This document shows positions 24,791-34,184 of a stretch of 64,000 bases of DNA, piece after piece; position 1 is the first letter of the stretch; every line of letters begins with the position of its first letter. This stretch comes from Nostoc sp. UHCC 0302. Its GTDB lineage: Bacteria > Cyanobacteriota > Cyanobacteriia > Cyanobacteriales > Nostocaceae. Position numbers and translations under genes: made by a program. The stretch is taken from NCBI RefSeq assembly GCF_038096175.1, contig NZ_CP151100.1:186001-250000 (forward strand), in the 5' to 3' direction. Below the pieces are notes generated by a model. That model saw nothing but the letters and a program-made list of their open reading frames with translations. It was not told the DNA's origin and did not search any database.

Positions 24791-27700
24791 ATGACCACAA
24801 CAACTAATCTTGAATCTCATCATTTACAAGAATGGGTTAATAGTGGTGTTGATGAAGAAATCATTGCCCTGAATGTGCGCTCACTCTCTGGGACTGTACC
24901 ACATGAATATCTGCTCTACAGTCCCAAAATCTCCCGCCGCAACGATGGACGCCTCAGAGATCGCGATTTGAATAAATACCAGCACATAGAACTAGGCGGC
25001 TGGTGGTGCAGTGGCGTTGACCCTCTTAACAACTATGTTCTAATGCTCTGGGGCTGCTTCAAACCTGACTTCCCCAGACGTGACCGCCAAAAGATTCATA
25101 AATTCATCAAATATGAACACCCATATAGAGAAGAAACACGCGCTTTCTTCCTGTTAGTGCCGAATCGCATCTGGGTGAAAGCTTCCAACCGTAGCGGTAT
25201 CCCAATCACTCAAGAAGATTTAGAACACCCTGGCGGCTTCTGGCACTGGGTTTGGCGGCATAATGTACCAGTGACAATCGTTGAAGGCGTCAAAAAAGCT
25301 GCTTGCTTACTGACTGCTGGTTATGCAGCGATCGCTCTACCTGGGGTCAATAGTGGATACCGCACACCCCAAGACGAATATGGTAACGCTATTGGTAAAC
25401 CATCACTGATTCCAGATTTGAAACATTTCGCAACACAGGATAGGCAGGTTAACATTTGCTTTGATCAGGACAACTTGCCCCAAACTGCCCAACGGGTGAG
25501 AACCGCCATCAGTCGCATGGGACGGCTGTTAGTAAATGAAGGTTGTTCCCTGCGAGTGATTGATTTACCGTTAGGGCCAGAGAAAGGAGTTGATGATTTT
25601 ATCGTTGCTCACGGTCAGCCTGCCTTTGATGCACTCTACAATACAGCTGTTGCATTGGAATTATGGGAGATTAAGCTGTTTACATTGCTGACTTATCCGC
25701 CAGCGATCGCACTCAATCAACGTTTCTTGGGCCAGCTGATTGCACCCGTTGGGGAAAAGCTGCTCGTTCTCAAAGCCCCAAAAGGCACTGGTAAAACCGA
25801 GTGGCTGTCTACTGAGGTGGCCAAAGCCCATGAGCAAGGGCGGCGCGTACTCATCATCACCCATCGTATTCAACTGGGTGAGGCGTTGTGTAACCGCTTC
25901 GGTGTTAACTATGTCAGTGAAGTTCGCACGAATGATACTGGCGATTTGTTGGGTTACGGCTTGTGTATTGATTCGTTGCATCAGCAAAGCCTTGCTCGTT
26001 TCAACCCCAACGACTGGTCAAACGATGTCATCATTATTGATGAATGCGACCAAGTTTTCTGGCATTTGCTCAACTCTACTACTGAGGTTGCCAAACGGCG
26101 GGTATCTGTTCTCAAAAACCTCAAACAGTTGATTCAAAATGTCTTGGGTAGCAGTCAGGGTAAGATTTACCTATCTTCTGCTGATGTTTCCGATACCGAT
26201 ATTAAGTATGTTCTAACTCTAGCTGGAGAATATAGAGTTAACCCGTTTGTCATCGTCAACAACTATCAGCCATTCTCTGGCAAATGTTATAACTACTCCG
26301 GCAGTAACCCCAAGAATTTGATTGCCGCTCTTGATCGGGCGATTTCAAAGGGAGGACATCATTTATTATGTTGTTCTGCCCAAAAAGCCACATCTAAGTG
26401 GGGAACCCAAGCGCTAGAGCAACGGTTTCGCCGCAAATTCCCTCACCTGCGGATACTGCGAATTGACAGCCATTCTGTTTCAGAATCAACGCACCCAGCT
26501 TTTGAGTGTATTGCCCACCTCAACGAGATTCTCACGCAGTATGATTTAGTCATTGCCTCGCCCAGCCTGGAAACAGGTGTGTCTATCGATATTCAAGGTC
26601 ATTTTAACTCTGTCTGGGGAATATTCCAGGGAGTTCAGCCTGTGAACTCAGTGCGGCAGACGTTAGCACGGTTGAGGGAAACTGTTGACCGCCACATCTG
26701 GGTTAGTCGGTACGGTATAGGGACTGTGGGTAATGGTTCAACTTCTATGAGTGGATTGTTGCGGAGTCAGGATATGGCAACCCAGGCTAATATTGCTCTA
26801 CTATCGGCTGCTGACAATTCAGACTACAGCTTTATTGACCAAAACTTTCAACCCGAATCATTGCAAACCTGGGGTAAGCGAGGTGCTGTCATTAACGTAG
26901 AAATGCGCCGTTATCGTGAATCTGTACTCACAGGATTGTCGACTGACGGCTACATCCTTATTGATGCAGACGATTCTGACCCTGACCAAACCAAGGAAAT
27001 TGTTAAAGAAGTTAAGGCAGCTTCCAAAGAATTATATAGGAGTGAATGCCTGGGAGTTTCTCAATCAGAAGATGTATCTGATACCGAACTCAAGAAGCTG
27101 CAATCCAAGCGGGTGAAGACCAAGGACGAACGATATCAGCAACGGAAAGCTGAATTGTCCCGCCGCTATGAAGTTCAAGTAACACCCGAATTAGTCGAGA
27201 AAGATGACGACTCTTGGTATCCAAAACTGCGGCTGCACTATTATCTGACTGTGGGGCGGCAGTTTCTTGCTAATCGTGATGCCAAACGTGCTTTGGCACA
27301 AGCCGAAGCTGGGGATAATGCGATTTGGAAACCCGACTTCAACAAGGGGCAGATGTTGTCTAGGGTGCTGTTATTAGAAGAACTGAATCTGTTGCAGTTG
27401 CTCACACCCCTTGAGCAATTGCGGTCTTCTGATGAGGCGATGCAGGAGTTCAAGGCGATCGCACTACAGAATCGCTATGTCATCAAGAACTATCTTCACG
27501 TGACTATTTCCGAGAAACTTACACCAATTGCGATCGCGCAAAAGTTACTCGACAAGATTGATTTACGGCTGTCATACATCGGGCGGTTAGGCCCAAGGGG
27601 GAAGCGGGAGTGTGTTTATCAGTTCGTTCCTGCTGATGATCGGCGTGATTCGATTTTTGATTCTTGGTTGGGTCGAGATGAAGCGTTAAATCGTGAATCC

Positions 27701-28075
27701 GTGTCAGTCACTAATAATATAGATATACAAACACTCATGCCTGACACCATATCGCTGCCAATCTCCCAAAATCCAGACTTTGTGTCAGTCACTAATAATA
27801 TAGAGTTAAAAACACAAGTTGCTGACACACACGATATTCCCCAAACATTAGATGAGGCTACTCAGGGCTGGAAGGGCTTGAAGTTGAAGCTGCGGCAGGG
27901 GTTAGAAACTGCTGGTCGGTTTTACAATGAGCTAGTTGACAATGTGGGTGAGGCTGTTGGGGTTGCTGATGGTGAACCGTTTTGGAATGGGTATCTCGGA
28001 CAGTGGCAAGTCTTGGTTGACTTTGCCGACGGGTGTAAATCTGTGGTTTGCGATTGGGTCGAGTGTATGGAGTAA
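24791..28075 (+). CDS. CyRepA1-type plasmid replication protein, 1094 aa
   Basis: Probable initiator/primase-helicase of the replicon. The N-terminal region (about 1-300) is the DUF3854/Toprim-like part, with WWCSGVDPLNNYVLMLWGCF, VTIVEGVKKAACLLTAGYAA and VNICFDQDN. The helicase part has Walker A LKAPKGTGKTEW near residue 330, Walker B VIIIDECDQVFW, and a motif VI-like VRQTLARLRETVDR. The C-terminus is variable and carries the repeated VSVTNNI unit. The ATG follows an ideal AGGAGGG site and a structured leader. Part of its 3' end is duplicated directly downstream. Confidence 0.88.
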   Translation: MTTTTNLESHHLQEWVNSGVDEEIIALNVRSLSGTVPHEYLLYSPKISRRNDGRLRDRDLNKYQHIELGGWWCSGVDPLNNYVLMLWGCFKPDFPRRDRQKIHKFIKYEHPYREETRAFFLLVPNRIWVKASNRSGIPITQEDLEHPGGFWHWVWRHNVPVTIVEGVKKAACLLTAGYAAIALPGVNSGYRTPQDEYGNAIGKPSLIPDLKHFATQDRQVNICFDQDNLPQTAQRVRTAISRMGRLLVNEGCSLRVIDLPLGPEKGVDDFIVAHGQPAFDALYNTAVALELWEIKLFTLLTYPPAIALNQRFLGQLIAPVGEKLLVLKAPKGTGKTEWLSTEVAKAHEQGRRVLIITHRIQLGEALCNRFGVNYVSEVRTNDTGDLLGYGLCIDSLHQQSLARFNPNDWSNDVIIIDECDQVFWHLLNSTTEVAKRRVSVLKNLKQLIQNVLGSSQGKIYLSSADVSDTDIKYVLTLAGEYRVNPFVIVNNYQPFSGKCYNYSGSNPKNLIAALDRAISKGGHHLLCCSAQKATSKWGTQALEQRFRRKFPHLRILRIDSHSVSESTHPAFECIAHLNEILTQYDLVIASPSLETGVSIDIQGHFNSVWGIFQGVQPVNSVRQTLARLRETVDRHIWVSRYGIGTVGNGSTSMSGLLRSQDMATQANIALLSAADNSDYSFIDQNFQPESLQTWGKRGAVINVEMRRYRESVLTGLSTDGYILIDADDSDPDQTKEIVKEVKAASKELYRSECLGVSQSEDVSDTELKKLQSKRVKTKDERYQQRKAELSRRYEVQVTPELVEKDDDSWYPKLRLHYYLTVGRQFLANRDAKRALAQAEAGDNAIWKPDFNKGQMLSRVLLLEELNLLQLLTPLEQLRSSDEAMQEFKAIALQNRYVIKNYLHVTISEKLTPIAIAQKLLDKIDLRLSYIGRLGPRGKRECVYQFVPADDRRDSIFDSWLGRDEALNRESVSVTNNIDIQTLMPDTISLPISQNPDFVSVTNNIELKTQVADTHDIPQTLDEATQGWKGLKLKLRQGLETAGRFYNELVDNVGEAVGVADGEPFWNGYLGQWQVLVDFADGCKSVVCDWVECME
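27701..27747 (+). repeat. 47-bp repeat unit 1 (iteron-like)
   Basis: Begins GTGTCAGTCACTAATAATAT and ends TGACAC, so each unit is closed by an inverted GTGTCA/TGACAC pair. It lies inside the rep coding sequence. Confidence 0.65.
27782..27828 (+). repeat. 47-bp repeat unit 2 (iteron-like)
   Basis: Same first 22 bases as unit 1 and the same TGACAC end at exactly 47 bp; the interior differs. It begins 81 bp after unit 1. Confidence 0.65.
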
Positions 28076-28117
28076 GTTGTTGGGGGAGCAAGGCGAACGC
28101 TTGTTGCTTTACACTTG

Positions 28118-28467
28118 CAAGAAATTGACCCCGATAGCGTTCCCTGTCAAGGGTTGCCGCAGGCATCGCGCGAAAGTTATTGGACAAGGTTGATTTGCGC
28201 TTATCTGATATCGGTCGCTTTGGGCCGCGAGGAAAACGGGAGTGTGTTTATCAGTTTGTGCCATCCGATGACGAGCGTGATTCGATTTTTGATTCTTGGC
28301 TAAGTCGGGATGAAGTGTTAGATCGTGAATCTGTGTCAGTCACTAATAATATAGATATACAAACCAAAGTCAGTGACACACACGATATTCCCCAAATATT
28401 AAATGAAGCTGTCAGCGGCTGTCAGGGGCTGAAGTTGAAATTGCGGGAAGGACTCGACAGCGCTGGT
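28118..28467 (+). pseudogene. Duplicated 3' end of the rep gene, first part
   Basis: Diverged copy of rep codons around 27510-27930. It reads DKVDLRLSDIGRFGPRGKRE, then CVYQFVPSDDERDSIFDSWL and VSVTNNIDIQT. A dispersed repeat (GTTGCCGCAGGCATCG) is inserted near its start. The copy is broken at 28468 by an IS and continues at 30307. It has no start of its own and so is probably not a functional gene, but its third 47-bp repeat is intact. Confidence 0.75.
28333..28379 (+). repeat. 47-bp repeat unit 3 (iteron-like)
   Basis: Same GTGTCAGTCACTAATAATAT start and TGACAC end, again exactly 47 bp. It lies in the duplicated rep segment. Confidence 0.65.
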
Positions 28468-30306
28468 CCCTAGCTATCTAATTGGTATACAAAGCAGGTA
28501 AACTGAGGAAAGCACCTAGCAGCAGTAAAAAATTAGTGATAGTAAAGTTGCCTCGCCATCGCCCAGAACGAAAATTCAGTAATATCAAACGAATAGTATT
28601 AGAATGTTCACTCATTGAGTGCGTGCATTGTGGGGCAGAATTAGCGCTACGCAGACCAAGACACATGCGTAAAACCATTCAAACAATGGATGGTGCAGTA
28701 TTTGTGGCAGGCAAGAGTAAAGAATGTACCAATCATAGTTGCACACATTTTGGTAAACATTACTACGCGACTGGCGTGTTAAAATACAGTCTGCCTTACA
28801 GTACTTATGGGCTAGACGTGCTGGCATTTATTGGTTGGCAACATGAAAATGAGCATCAACAGTTGGCAGAAATTCGGCGCTTATTAAACCAGCGTGGTGT
28901 TGAAATTAACGAAAGCAATGTAGGTAAGCTATACCGTCAATTTCTGGCACTATTGGGTGGAACGATTGCACATACACAGGAGAAATTAGCTGCCACAGCA
29001 GTCCATCATGGTGGCTTGATTTGGGCAATAGATGCCTTACAGCCCGAAGGCCACGGAACCTTACTGTATGTATTGTACGAGGTATTAAGCGGTACACCAG
29101 TAAGTGGAATTCAGTTACCACAGGCACAGGCACAAAGGTTAATTGAGTGGCTGCAACCATATAAAGAGTTACCGTATAAAGTGCTAGCAACATTGTCAGA
29201 TGGGGAAAAATCAATCATTGCGGCAATGAATTCAAGTTGGCCAGATGCACCCCATCAACGTTGTCAAGCCCACTTTCTCAGTAATTTAAGTGAAGTGGTG
29301 CTGCCATTAGACACAAAGCTCAGACAGCAATTAAAAGCAGATTTAGATGATCTGCCAAAAGTCCCTGAGTACTCAGAAAGAGCCCAACACCCAGGCTCCG
29401 AACAGCAGCAAGACAGTCTCCCTTTTTTTCAGGAATCCCCTATTTGTCACGAGACATAGAGTTAATGGCAATCGAATCCCAGATTCGGGCTGCGGTTCGG
29501 GATTGTGTCAATCGCACCAGTCGCAAACCTTTTCGCTGGGGCGGTTTAAGCGGCTACCAGCAATTAGAAACTATTGGACAGATACTACGTAGTTTACCAT
29601 GTCGAGAACTTGATACAGATTATTTGTCTCTCTTGTCAGTATGGATTGACCAAGCCTTAAGTAGCAATCGTTCATTAGCCTCCGACTTAGAAGAAACACA
29701 CAATTGGTTGCAACGAATTGCAGAATGTTTGCACTATCCTGAACAAACCAGTCCACGCATTGATTGCGCGACCGATGTTACACAAACTGTAAAATTACCT
29801 TTAACAAGTTTTCAAGTTCGGCGCGAAATGGAAGAGTTATTACAGCAATTTCAGCCCGACCCTCAACAAAATCCCGCACAGTTTGCCTTGAAGAAAAAGC
29901 TACAAAAACTATGGCATAAATACGGTACTGATTTATTGCACTGCTATGACATTCCTGGCTTACCGCCAGATAACTTGAAAATGGAAGCTATGTTTAGCCT
30001 TTTGCGTCGCAATCAACGGCGAATTAGTGGGCGCAAATCAACTGCCGAATTACGTGATTTTGGGCAATATCAAGTTCTTTTCTTCGCCGAAAGTGAACAA
30101 ATGTTGCTGACACAAATTCGGGAAGTGCCTGTAGCGGAATACAACACTCAACGTCGCAGATTAGCAATGGATGAAGCACCCCGTCAACAAAAACATCGCC
30201 TTCATCGTCATCCAGTTACCACAATACAAGCTTTAGTCGATCAACATACGGAACTTCTGACTGTGCTTGAGTCTCAAGCCCTGAAATACCAATTAGATAG
30301 CTAGGG
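28468..30306 (+). mobile_element. Mutator/IS256-like insertion sequence (1839 bp)
   Basis: The inverted repeats begin CCCTAGCTATCTAATTGGTA at the left and are perfectly mirrored at the right. The 8-bp duplication GCGCTGGT (28460-28467, 30307-30314) marks a clean insertion into the duplicated rep segment. Confidence 0.85.
28482..30304 (+). CDS. Mutator-like transposase made by -1 frameshift
   Basis: Two overlapping frames encode one DDE transposase. Frame 1 (28482-29459) has a zinc-binding VHCGAELALRR region, first Asp in LIWAIDALQPEG, second in ATLSDGEKSIIAAM, and the HQRCQAHFL motif shared with Mutator/IS256 enzymes. Frame 2 (open before 29444, to 30304) has the Glu in NLKMEAMFSLLRRNQRRISG. 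A T7 run at 29423-29429 lies just before the overlap, and a -1 slip there joins FF to SGIPYLSRDIEL. The start is uncertain (TTG at 28482). Family assignment within the superfamily is tentative. Confidence 0.75.
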
Positions 30307-30395
30307 GCGCTGGTCGGTTCTATACTGAGCTTGTCTCCCAAGTTGGCGAGGCTGTTGGTGAGCCTTACCGGAATGAGTATCTGGGGCAGTGGTAA
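30307..30395 (+). pseudogene. Duplicated 3' end of the rep gene, last part
   Basis: Resumes after the IS with GRFYTELVSQVGEAV and ends YLGQW-like (EYLGQW), matching the last codons of the upstream rep gene. Confidence 0.7.
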
Positions 30396-30612
30396 TTTTT
30401 GGAGGCGGGTATGGGTCTGTGTGTGGTGTGTGTAGGGAAGGTGGGGGTGTAGGGAGCGAGTAGTTCACTGTTCCATCAAAACCGTTACTGTGAGTCGGTG
30501 ATTGTGCAAGTTCTGAGTTTGGGGCAAACAGTCTCTATCGCCTTGCCCTTGAATAGAGCAACTGTGTGTTCGTTATCTTCTGAGTCGCTTCAAGTGACTT
30601 GTTTAGTTTGTC

Positions 30613-30810
30613 TTATCCCAAGATTGGGTCTGAATCAAGTTCCCACCGATGTTTGAGCAATTCTCGGTAAGTCGCTTCCCTTATCATCATGTGCTTATAC
30701 AGCATCTGCAAAAACTCTTGAGCTTGTTCACGGGACATCTGCTGCACAAGATCCGCAAAAGTTCTGAGGCTAAATTCTTGTTCTAAAGATAATTCAATGG
30801 GTTGATTCAT
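30613..30810 (-). CDS. nblA: NblA phycobilisome degradation protein, 65 aa
   Basis: Adaptor that tags phycobiliproteins for Clp proteolysis under nutrient stress. The sequence IELSLEQEFSLRTFADLVQQ, then MSREQAQEFLQMLYKHMMIR and EATYRELLKHRW matches NblA closely in both pattern and length. It lies alone on the minus strand between the replication region and accessory genes. As phycobilisome genes are normally chromosomal, this is an accessory copy that could also come from a phage. Confidence 0.9.
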   Translation of the reverse strand: MNQPIELSLEQEFSLRTFADLVQQMSREQAQEFLQMLYKHMMIREATYRELLKHRWELDSDPILG

Positions 30811-31077
30811 CGCTTTTATTAGTTACTCTTTTATTTGGGTTTGCTTATGTCAGCATATATTGCTTTATATAAACAAATGTTACAATAAATTTACAAAACC
30901 CAAGGGGGGTGTAAACCGTACTAAGTAGGTTAGAATGCCGTATCTGCTGCTAAAACCTTGATATCACTCCATTGTGGCAACCCAAGTAAAAACCTAAGTT
31001 CTAAAGTTTCTGACTTTAAGGTTTTTAAAAGCATTTTTAGCCTCTGCTTGCGGCTGGCGATCACCTACGGCGGGCGA

Positions 31078-31239
31078 AAAGCGCCATCGCTCAAAACAAG
31101 AGATGGGCAATTACAATTATTCCTTTGGGCAAGAGTGGTGAGCGTCGCGGCGTGATGCTGGAGTTTGAGGAGGCAAACCAAGACTTATTTACTCAACTGC
31201 TTGTAGATGCCCCGCAGTGGACTGAATGGATGGCTTGAT
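31078..31239 (+). pseudogene. Unidentified coding fragment
   Basis: The frame reads NKRWAITIIPLGKSGERRGV, then MLEFEEANQDLFTQLLVDAP and QWTEWMA before a stop. It has protein-like composition but no start. A dispersed repeat (GGCGATCACCTACGGCGGGC) precedes it. The remainder of 30811-31533 shows nothing I can support. Confidence 0.35.
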
Positions 31240-31533
31240 TTGCGCCTGAGTTTAGCGCAAGACCAATTAACTATTGCTTGCGAGGTGTATCTACTACAAA
31301 CGATATAGCTACGCCCTCATTACAAGTCGAACTCCTTGGGAGGCGCTGACGGGCGTTGGTAAATCCTCCTGCCGTGCGTGGGACAGAGTAAATCAAAGCG
31401 CTACACTCAATTACAATAATGATTAACGTAAGTGGCTTTATACCCAACAGTTCTAGTTTGATTTCAAAAACTCAAACCGACTCAAAAGGATGAAATCCGA
31501 AAAAACTGGAGCTGGGTGAGCTAAATTCCTGTA

Positions 31534-32064
31534 ATGAATATGGCTAAAACTAAAAAATCAGAAAATGCTTCCAAAAAAGCGACTAACCCTTCTCCCAATG
31601 CGCTATATGTGCTGGAGGTGTTTTTAATTGACGGCCCAATTACAGAGGAATTTGCAGAGCTTAATCCAGTGGTGTCTCGAAAAATTGAGATTGAAGGCAG
31701 CAATACTTTAGCGCAATTGCATAAAATCATCTTCAAAGCATTTGACCGAGAAGAAGAACATATGTACGAATTTCAAGTGGAAGGAAAAGGGCCGCAAGAT
31801 CCAAATGCAAGACGCTATTGCGTAAAACAAGCATTTTCAAGTTCCGATTTGACATCAAAGCCTACAGGAGATGTGTCTAGTACTTCAATTGCGTCTTTGG
31901 GCTTATCTATAGATGATGCTTTTGGTTACTGGTTTGATTTTGGTGATGATTGGTGGCACCAGATTGATGTCATCAGCATTGCAGACACAGTTCCATCAGG
32001 CAAATATCCTAAAATTACTCAGCGAGTCGGGGCTAGTCCCCCGCAATATGCGGATGAGGAGTAG
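31534..32064 (+). CDS. pRiA4b ORF-3-like family protein, 176 aa
   Basis: Member of the plasmid pRiA4b ORF-3/IS1096 passenger family. It has YVLEVFLIDGPITEEFAELN, VSRKIEIEGSNTLAQLHKII, FKAFDREEEHMYEF and the signature FDFGDDWWHQIDVISI. Function unknown; often found on mobile elements and plasmids. The N-terminus is Lys/Ser-rich. Confidence 0.85.
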   Translation: MNMAKTKKSENASKKATNPSPNALYVLEVFLIDGPITEEFAELNPVVSRKIEIEGSNTLAQLHKIIFKAFDREEEHMYEFQVEGKGPQDPNARRYCVKQAFSSSDLTSKPTGDVSSTSIASLGLSIDDAFGYWFDFGDDWWHQIDVISIADTVPSGKYPKITQRVGASPPQYADEE

Positions 32065-32111
32065 GACAAAAATACAAGACACTACATTTCTATGTAATAC
32101 TTTTGGGCAGT

Positions 32112-32759
32112 ATGACTAGTACACCTGACAAGTCTCGTCTAGAAAACTCAATCAATGCAGCTTGTAAAGTAGCTCGGCAACAAGGTTTGAAATTTGATCA
32201 GGCTGTTGTTTTGCAAGACAGAAGCAATTTAGTTATACATTTGCGTCCTGCCCCTGTAGTAGCACGTATAGCAACCACAACAGGTACAGTGCGGCTTGGT
32301 GATACTTGGTTTGCAACAGAGGTTGCAGTGGCCAGTTATCTGACGGCAGCAGACGCACCTGTTATTGCACCAACCAATCTTATTCAACCAGGGCCTCATC
32401 AACATAATGGTTTAGTTTTAAGTTTCTGGGAATTTGTTGAACAGGTAGATGAACTACCGGATGCGGCTATTGCAGGTTTTGCATTGCGGCAGTGTCACGA
32501 AGCTTTAGTTGAATTTGTTGGCGAACTTACAGTTTTAGCTCCTTTAAGGGAGTCTGAACAGATGTTGTGTACTCTTATATCTCAAGGAGCATTTAGCTTT
32601 AGTGATAGCCAAATGCTGCAAGCTGTTAATCACAACCTTAAAAGCAGATTTGAGCAACTTCAGTTACCCATGCAACCGCTTCACGGAGATTCTAATTTTT
32701 CTAATGTACTTAACACGACACGCGGAGTGCTGTGGACAGACTGGGAAGATACCTTTATT
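32112..32759 (+). pseudogene. APH-family kinase-like protein, 5' part
   Basis: Aminoglycoside phosphotransferase (kinase-fold) homologue. The ATP-binding lobe has NLVIHLRPAPVVARIA, the catalytic loop is QPLHGDSNFSNVLNTTRGVL (Brenner HGDxxxxN) and the metal-binding Asp is WTDWEDTF. Right after DTF the gene is broken by an IS5-family element. Substrate not predictable; many such proteins in cyanobacteria are not resistance enzymes. Confidence 0.8.
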
Positions 32760-33896
32760 AGACTTGTCCGAAAATTCCAAAGCCAGACTGTTCAAAGCTT
32801 TGGGGCAAAACTTTGATATCTTCGTAAATACGTAATTATAAGGCTTTGAGATAGTTAGTGATAATTTAGAGGCATAAAAATTAACTCCTAATTTCTAAAA
32901 ATTTATGATTTTTGCTACTAGCTAAGTTGGCAGAACTAAGCTACCAATTCTTAACCTAACTAATCCGCAAACTGTTAAAATAATCTGCTCATACGTCTCA
33001 AGCTTTAAGCGAAATCTTTGTGAGGCTATGCGGAATATTTTAAGTAATCGAATCAAATGTTCAATGAATATCCGATTACTAGATAAAGCCTTATTTTCAT
33101 CTTTTTGCTGTTGAGTTAATTCTCGTTTTGGTTTCTTTTTATGAGGAGTAGTGATATTCTCACCTCCTTGAAAGCCTTTATCACCTGAAAAGGGTTGAGA
33201 TTTATCAAATTTATTTTGAGATTGACGAAACAATTTTATATCTGCTGTTGGCCCAGGAACACCTACTTCTACCTCTACAATATCTTTGCCTTCTGGTATG
33301 CCAATTATCAGACTTTTTAATGTATGTTGTCTCTTCTTTCCAGAAAAATATTTCTGTTGCTCTTTTTGGTCAGAATCCCTATATATTGGCTGTTCTAAGC
33401 TATCGACTAATAGCCTAAAATTTGTTAATACTTCTTGAACAAATAGTAAATCACTTTCATTATTTGATACTTGTTCTAATAAACTAGCAGGTAATATATC
33501 ACGAAGAATTGGTATCCAGTCGTGAAATGTATCATTAGCTTCGGTTTTGGAAACACCAAATAGCATTCCTAATACTTGGAATGTTGGCATCTGTCTTAGA
33601 TAAAATAGACATAAACATACTTGTTCTTCGGTTGATAACTTTTCGGGACGACCACCACCAGCCGCATTAATTCTAATTTTATGACTCTCTTGTTTAGCTT
33701 TGATGTATCGATTTCGTTTTAAGGCGCAATTTAGCAGTGATTGCAATTGTTCGTAACTAATCCCTAAAATCTGTTTTGTTCGTAGTGGATACTTTTGTAT
33801 ATAATCTAAAATCATAACTAATTGTGGAAAATGGTAGACGCCCAATCTAACGTTTTACCATTTTTCTTTTCCTAAGTTAATATTTCGGACAAGTTT
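32760..33896 (-). mobile_element. IS5-superfamily element splitting the kinase gene
   Basis: Inverted ends ACTTGTCCGAAA (from 32762) and TTTCGGACAAGT (to 33894) enclose one transposase gene. ATT or TTATT is repeated at both junctions, so the exact ends are uncertain by a few bases. Confidence 0.75.
32922..33845 (-). CDS. IS5-superfamily transposase (DDE_Tnp_4 type), 307 aa
   Basis: The N-terminal HTH region has KLSTEEQVCLCLFYLRQMPT. The catalytic domain has the first Asp in LVDSLEQPIYRDSDQKEQQK, second in PFSGDKGFQG, and Glu in RIFIEHLIRLLKIFRIASQR. The arrangement matches the HARBI1-like DDE_Tnp_4 group. It appears intact. Confidence 0.85.
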   Translation of the reverse strand: MGVYHFPQLVMILDYIQKYPLRTKQILGISYEQLQSLLNCALKRNRYIKAKQESHKIRINAAGGGRPEKLSTEEQVCLCLFYLRQMPTFQVLGMLFGVSKTEANDTFHDWIPILRDILPASLLEQVSNNESDLLFVQEVLTNFRLLVDSLEQPIYRDSDQKEQQKYFSGKKRQHTLKSLIIGIPEGKDIVEVEVGVPGPTADIKLFRQSQNKFDKSQPFSGDKGFQGGENITTPHKKKPKRELTQQQKDENKALSSNRIFIEHLIRLLKIFRIASQRFRLKLETYEQIILTVCGLVRLRIGSLVLPT

Positions 33897-34154
33897 ATTG
33901 GTCACATTGGTTGGGATATTGCCTGTTTAGTTGCTTCTAGCTATGTCTTTAAAACAGATATTGAGCGTGCAGAAAACGCACTTACTGGCTATGGACTAAG
34001 CATCGATAACGAACTGTTAAATTTGTTTATCGAAGCACGTACTTTTCAAACTACTCTGTGGAATTTTATCATCGGGCAGCAACATCCAGAGAGTCTTGAG
34101 CGTTTAGAAACTAGGTTGCAATGGCTTCACACTCGTTTCCGTAATTGTTATTAA
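33897..34154 (+). pseudogene. APH-family kinase-like protein, 3' part
   Basis: Frame continues from 32759 as IGHIGWDIACLVASSYVFKT and ends QWLHTRFRNCY, the usual C-terminal helices after the catalytic loop. Both halves together would make about 300 residues. Confidence 0.75.
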
Positions 34155-34184
34155 TTTATAAGTTTTGAAACTGAATAATTATTT

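Noticed and set aside
24791-28075. Phage primase-helicase
   Set aside because: Domain order (DUF3854/Toprim-like then helicase) and plasmid partition genes nearby fit a CyRepA1 plasmid protein better; no phage structural genes are seen.
27701-28379. CRISPR-like array in the rep 3' end
   Set aside because: Only three units, of which two are adjacent, and they lie in a reading frame; iteron or peptide repeat is more likely.
30958-31155. 65-codon plus-strand frame
   Set aside because: It crosses a dispersed repeat, and a different frame in the same DNA (31078-31239) looks more like protein.
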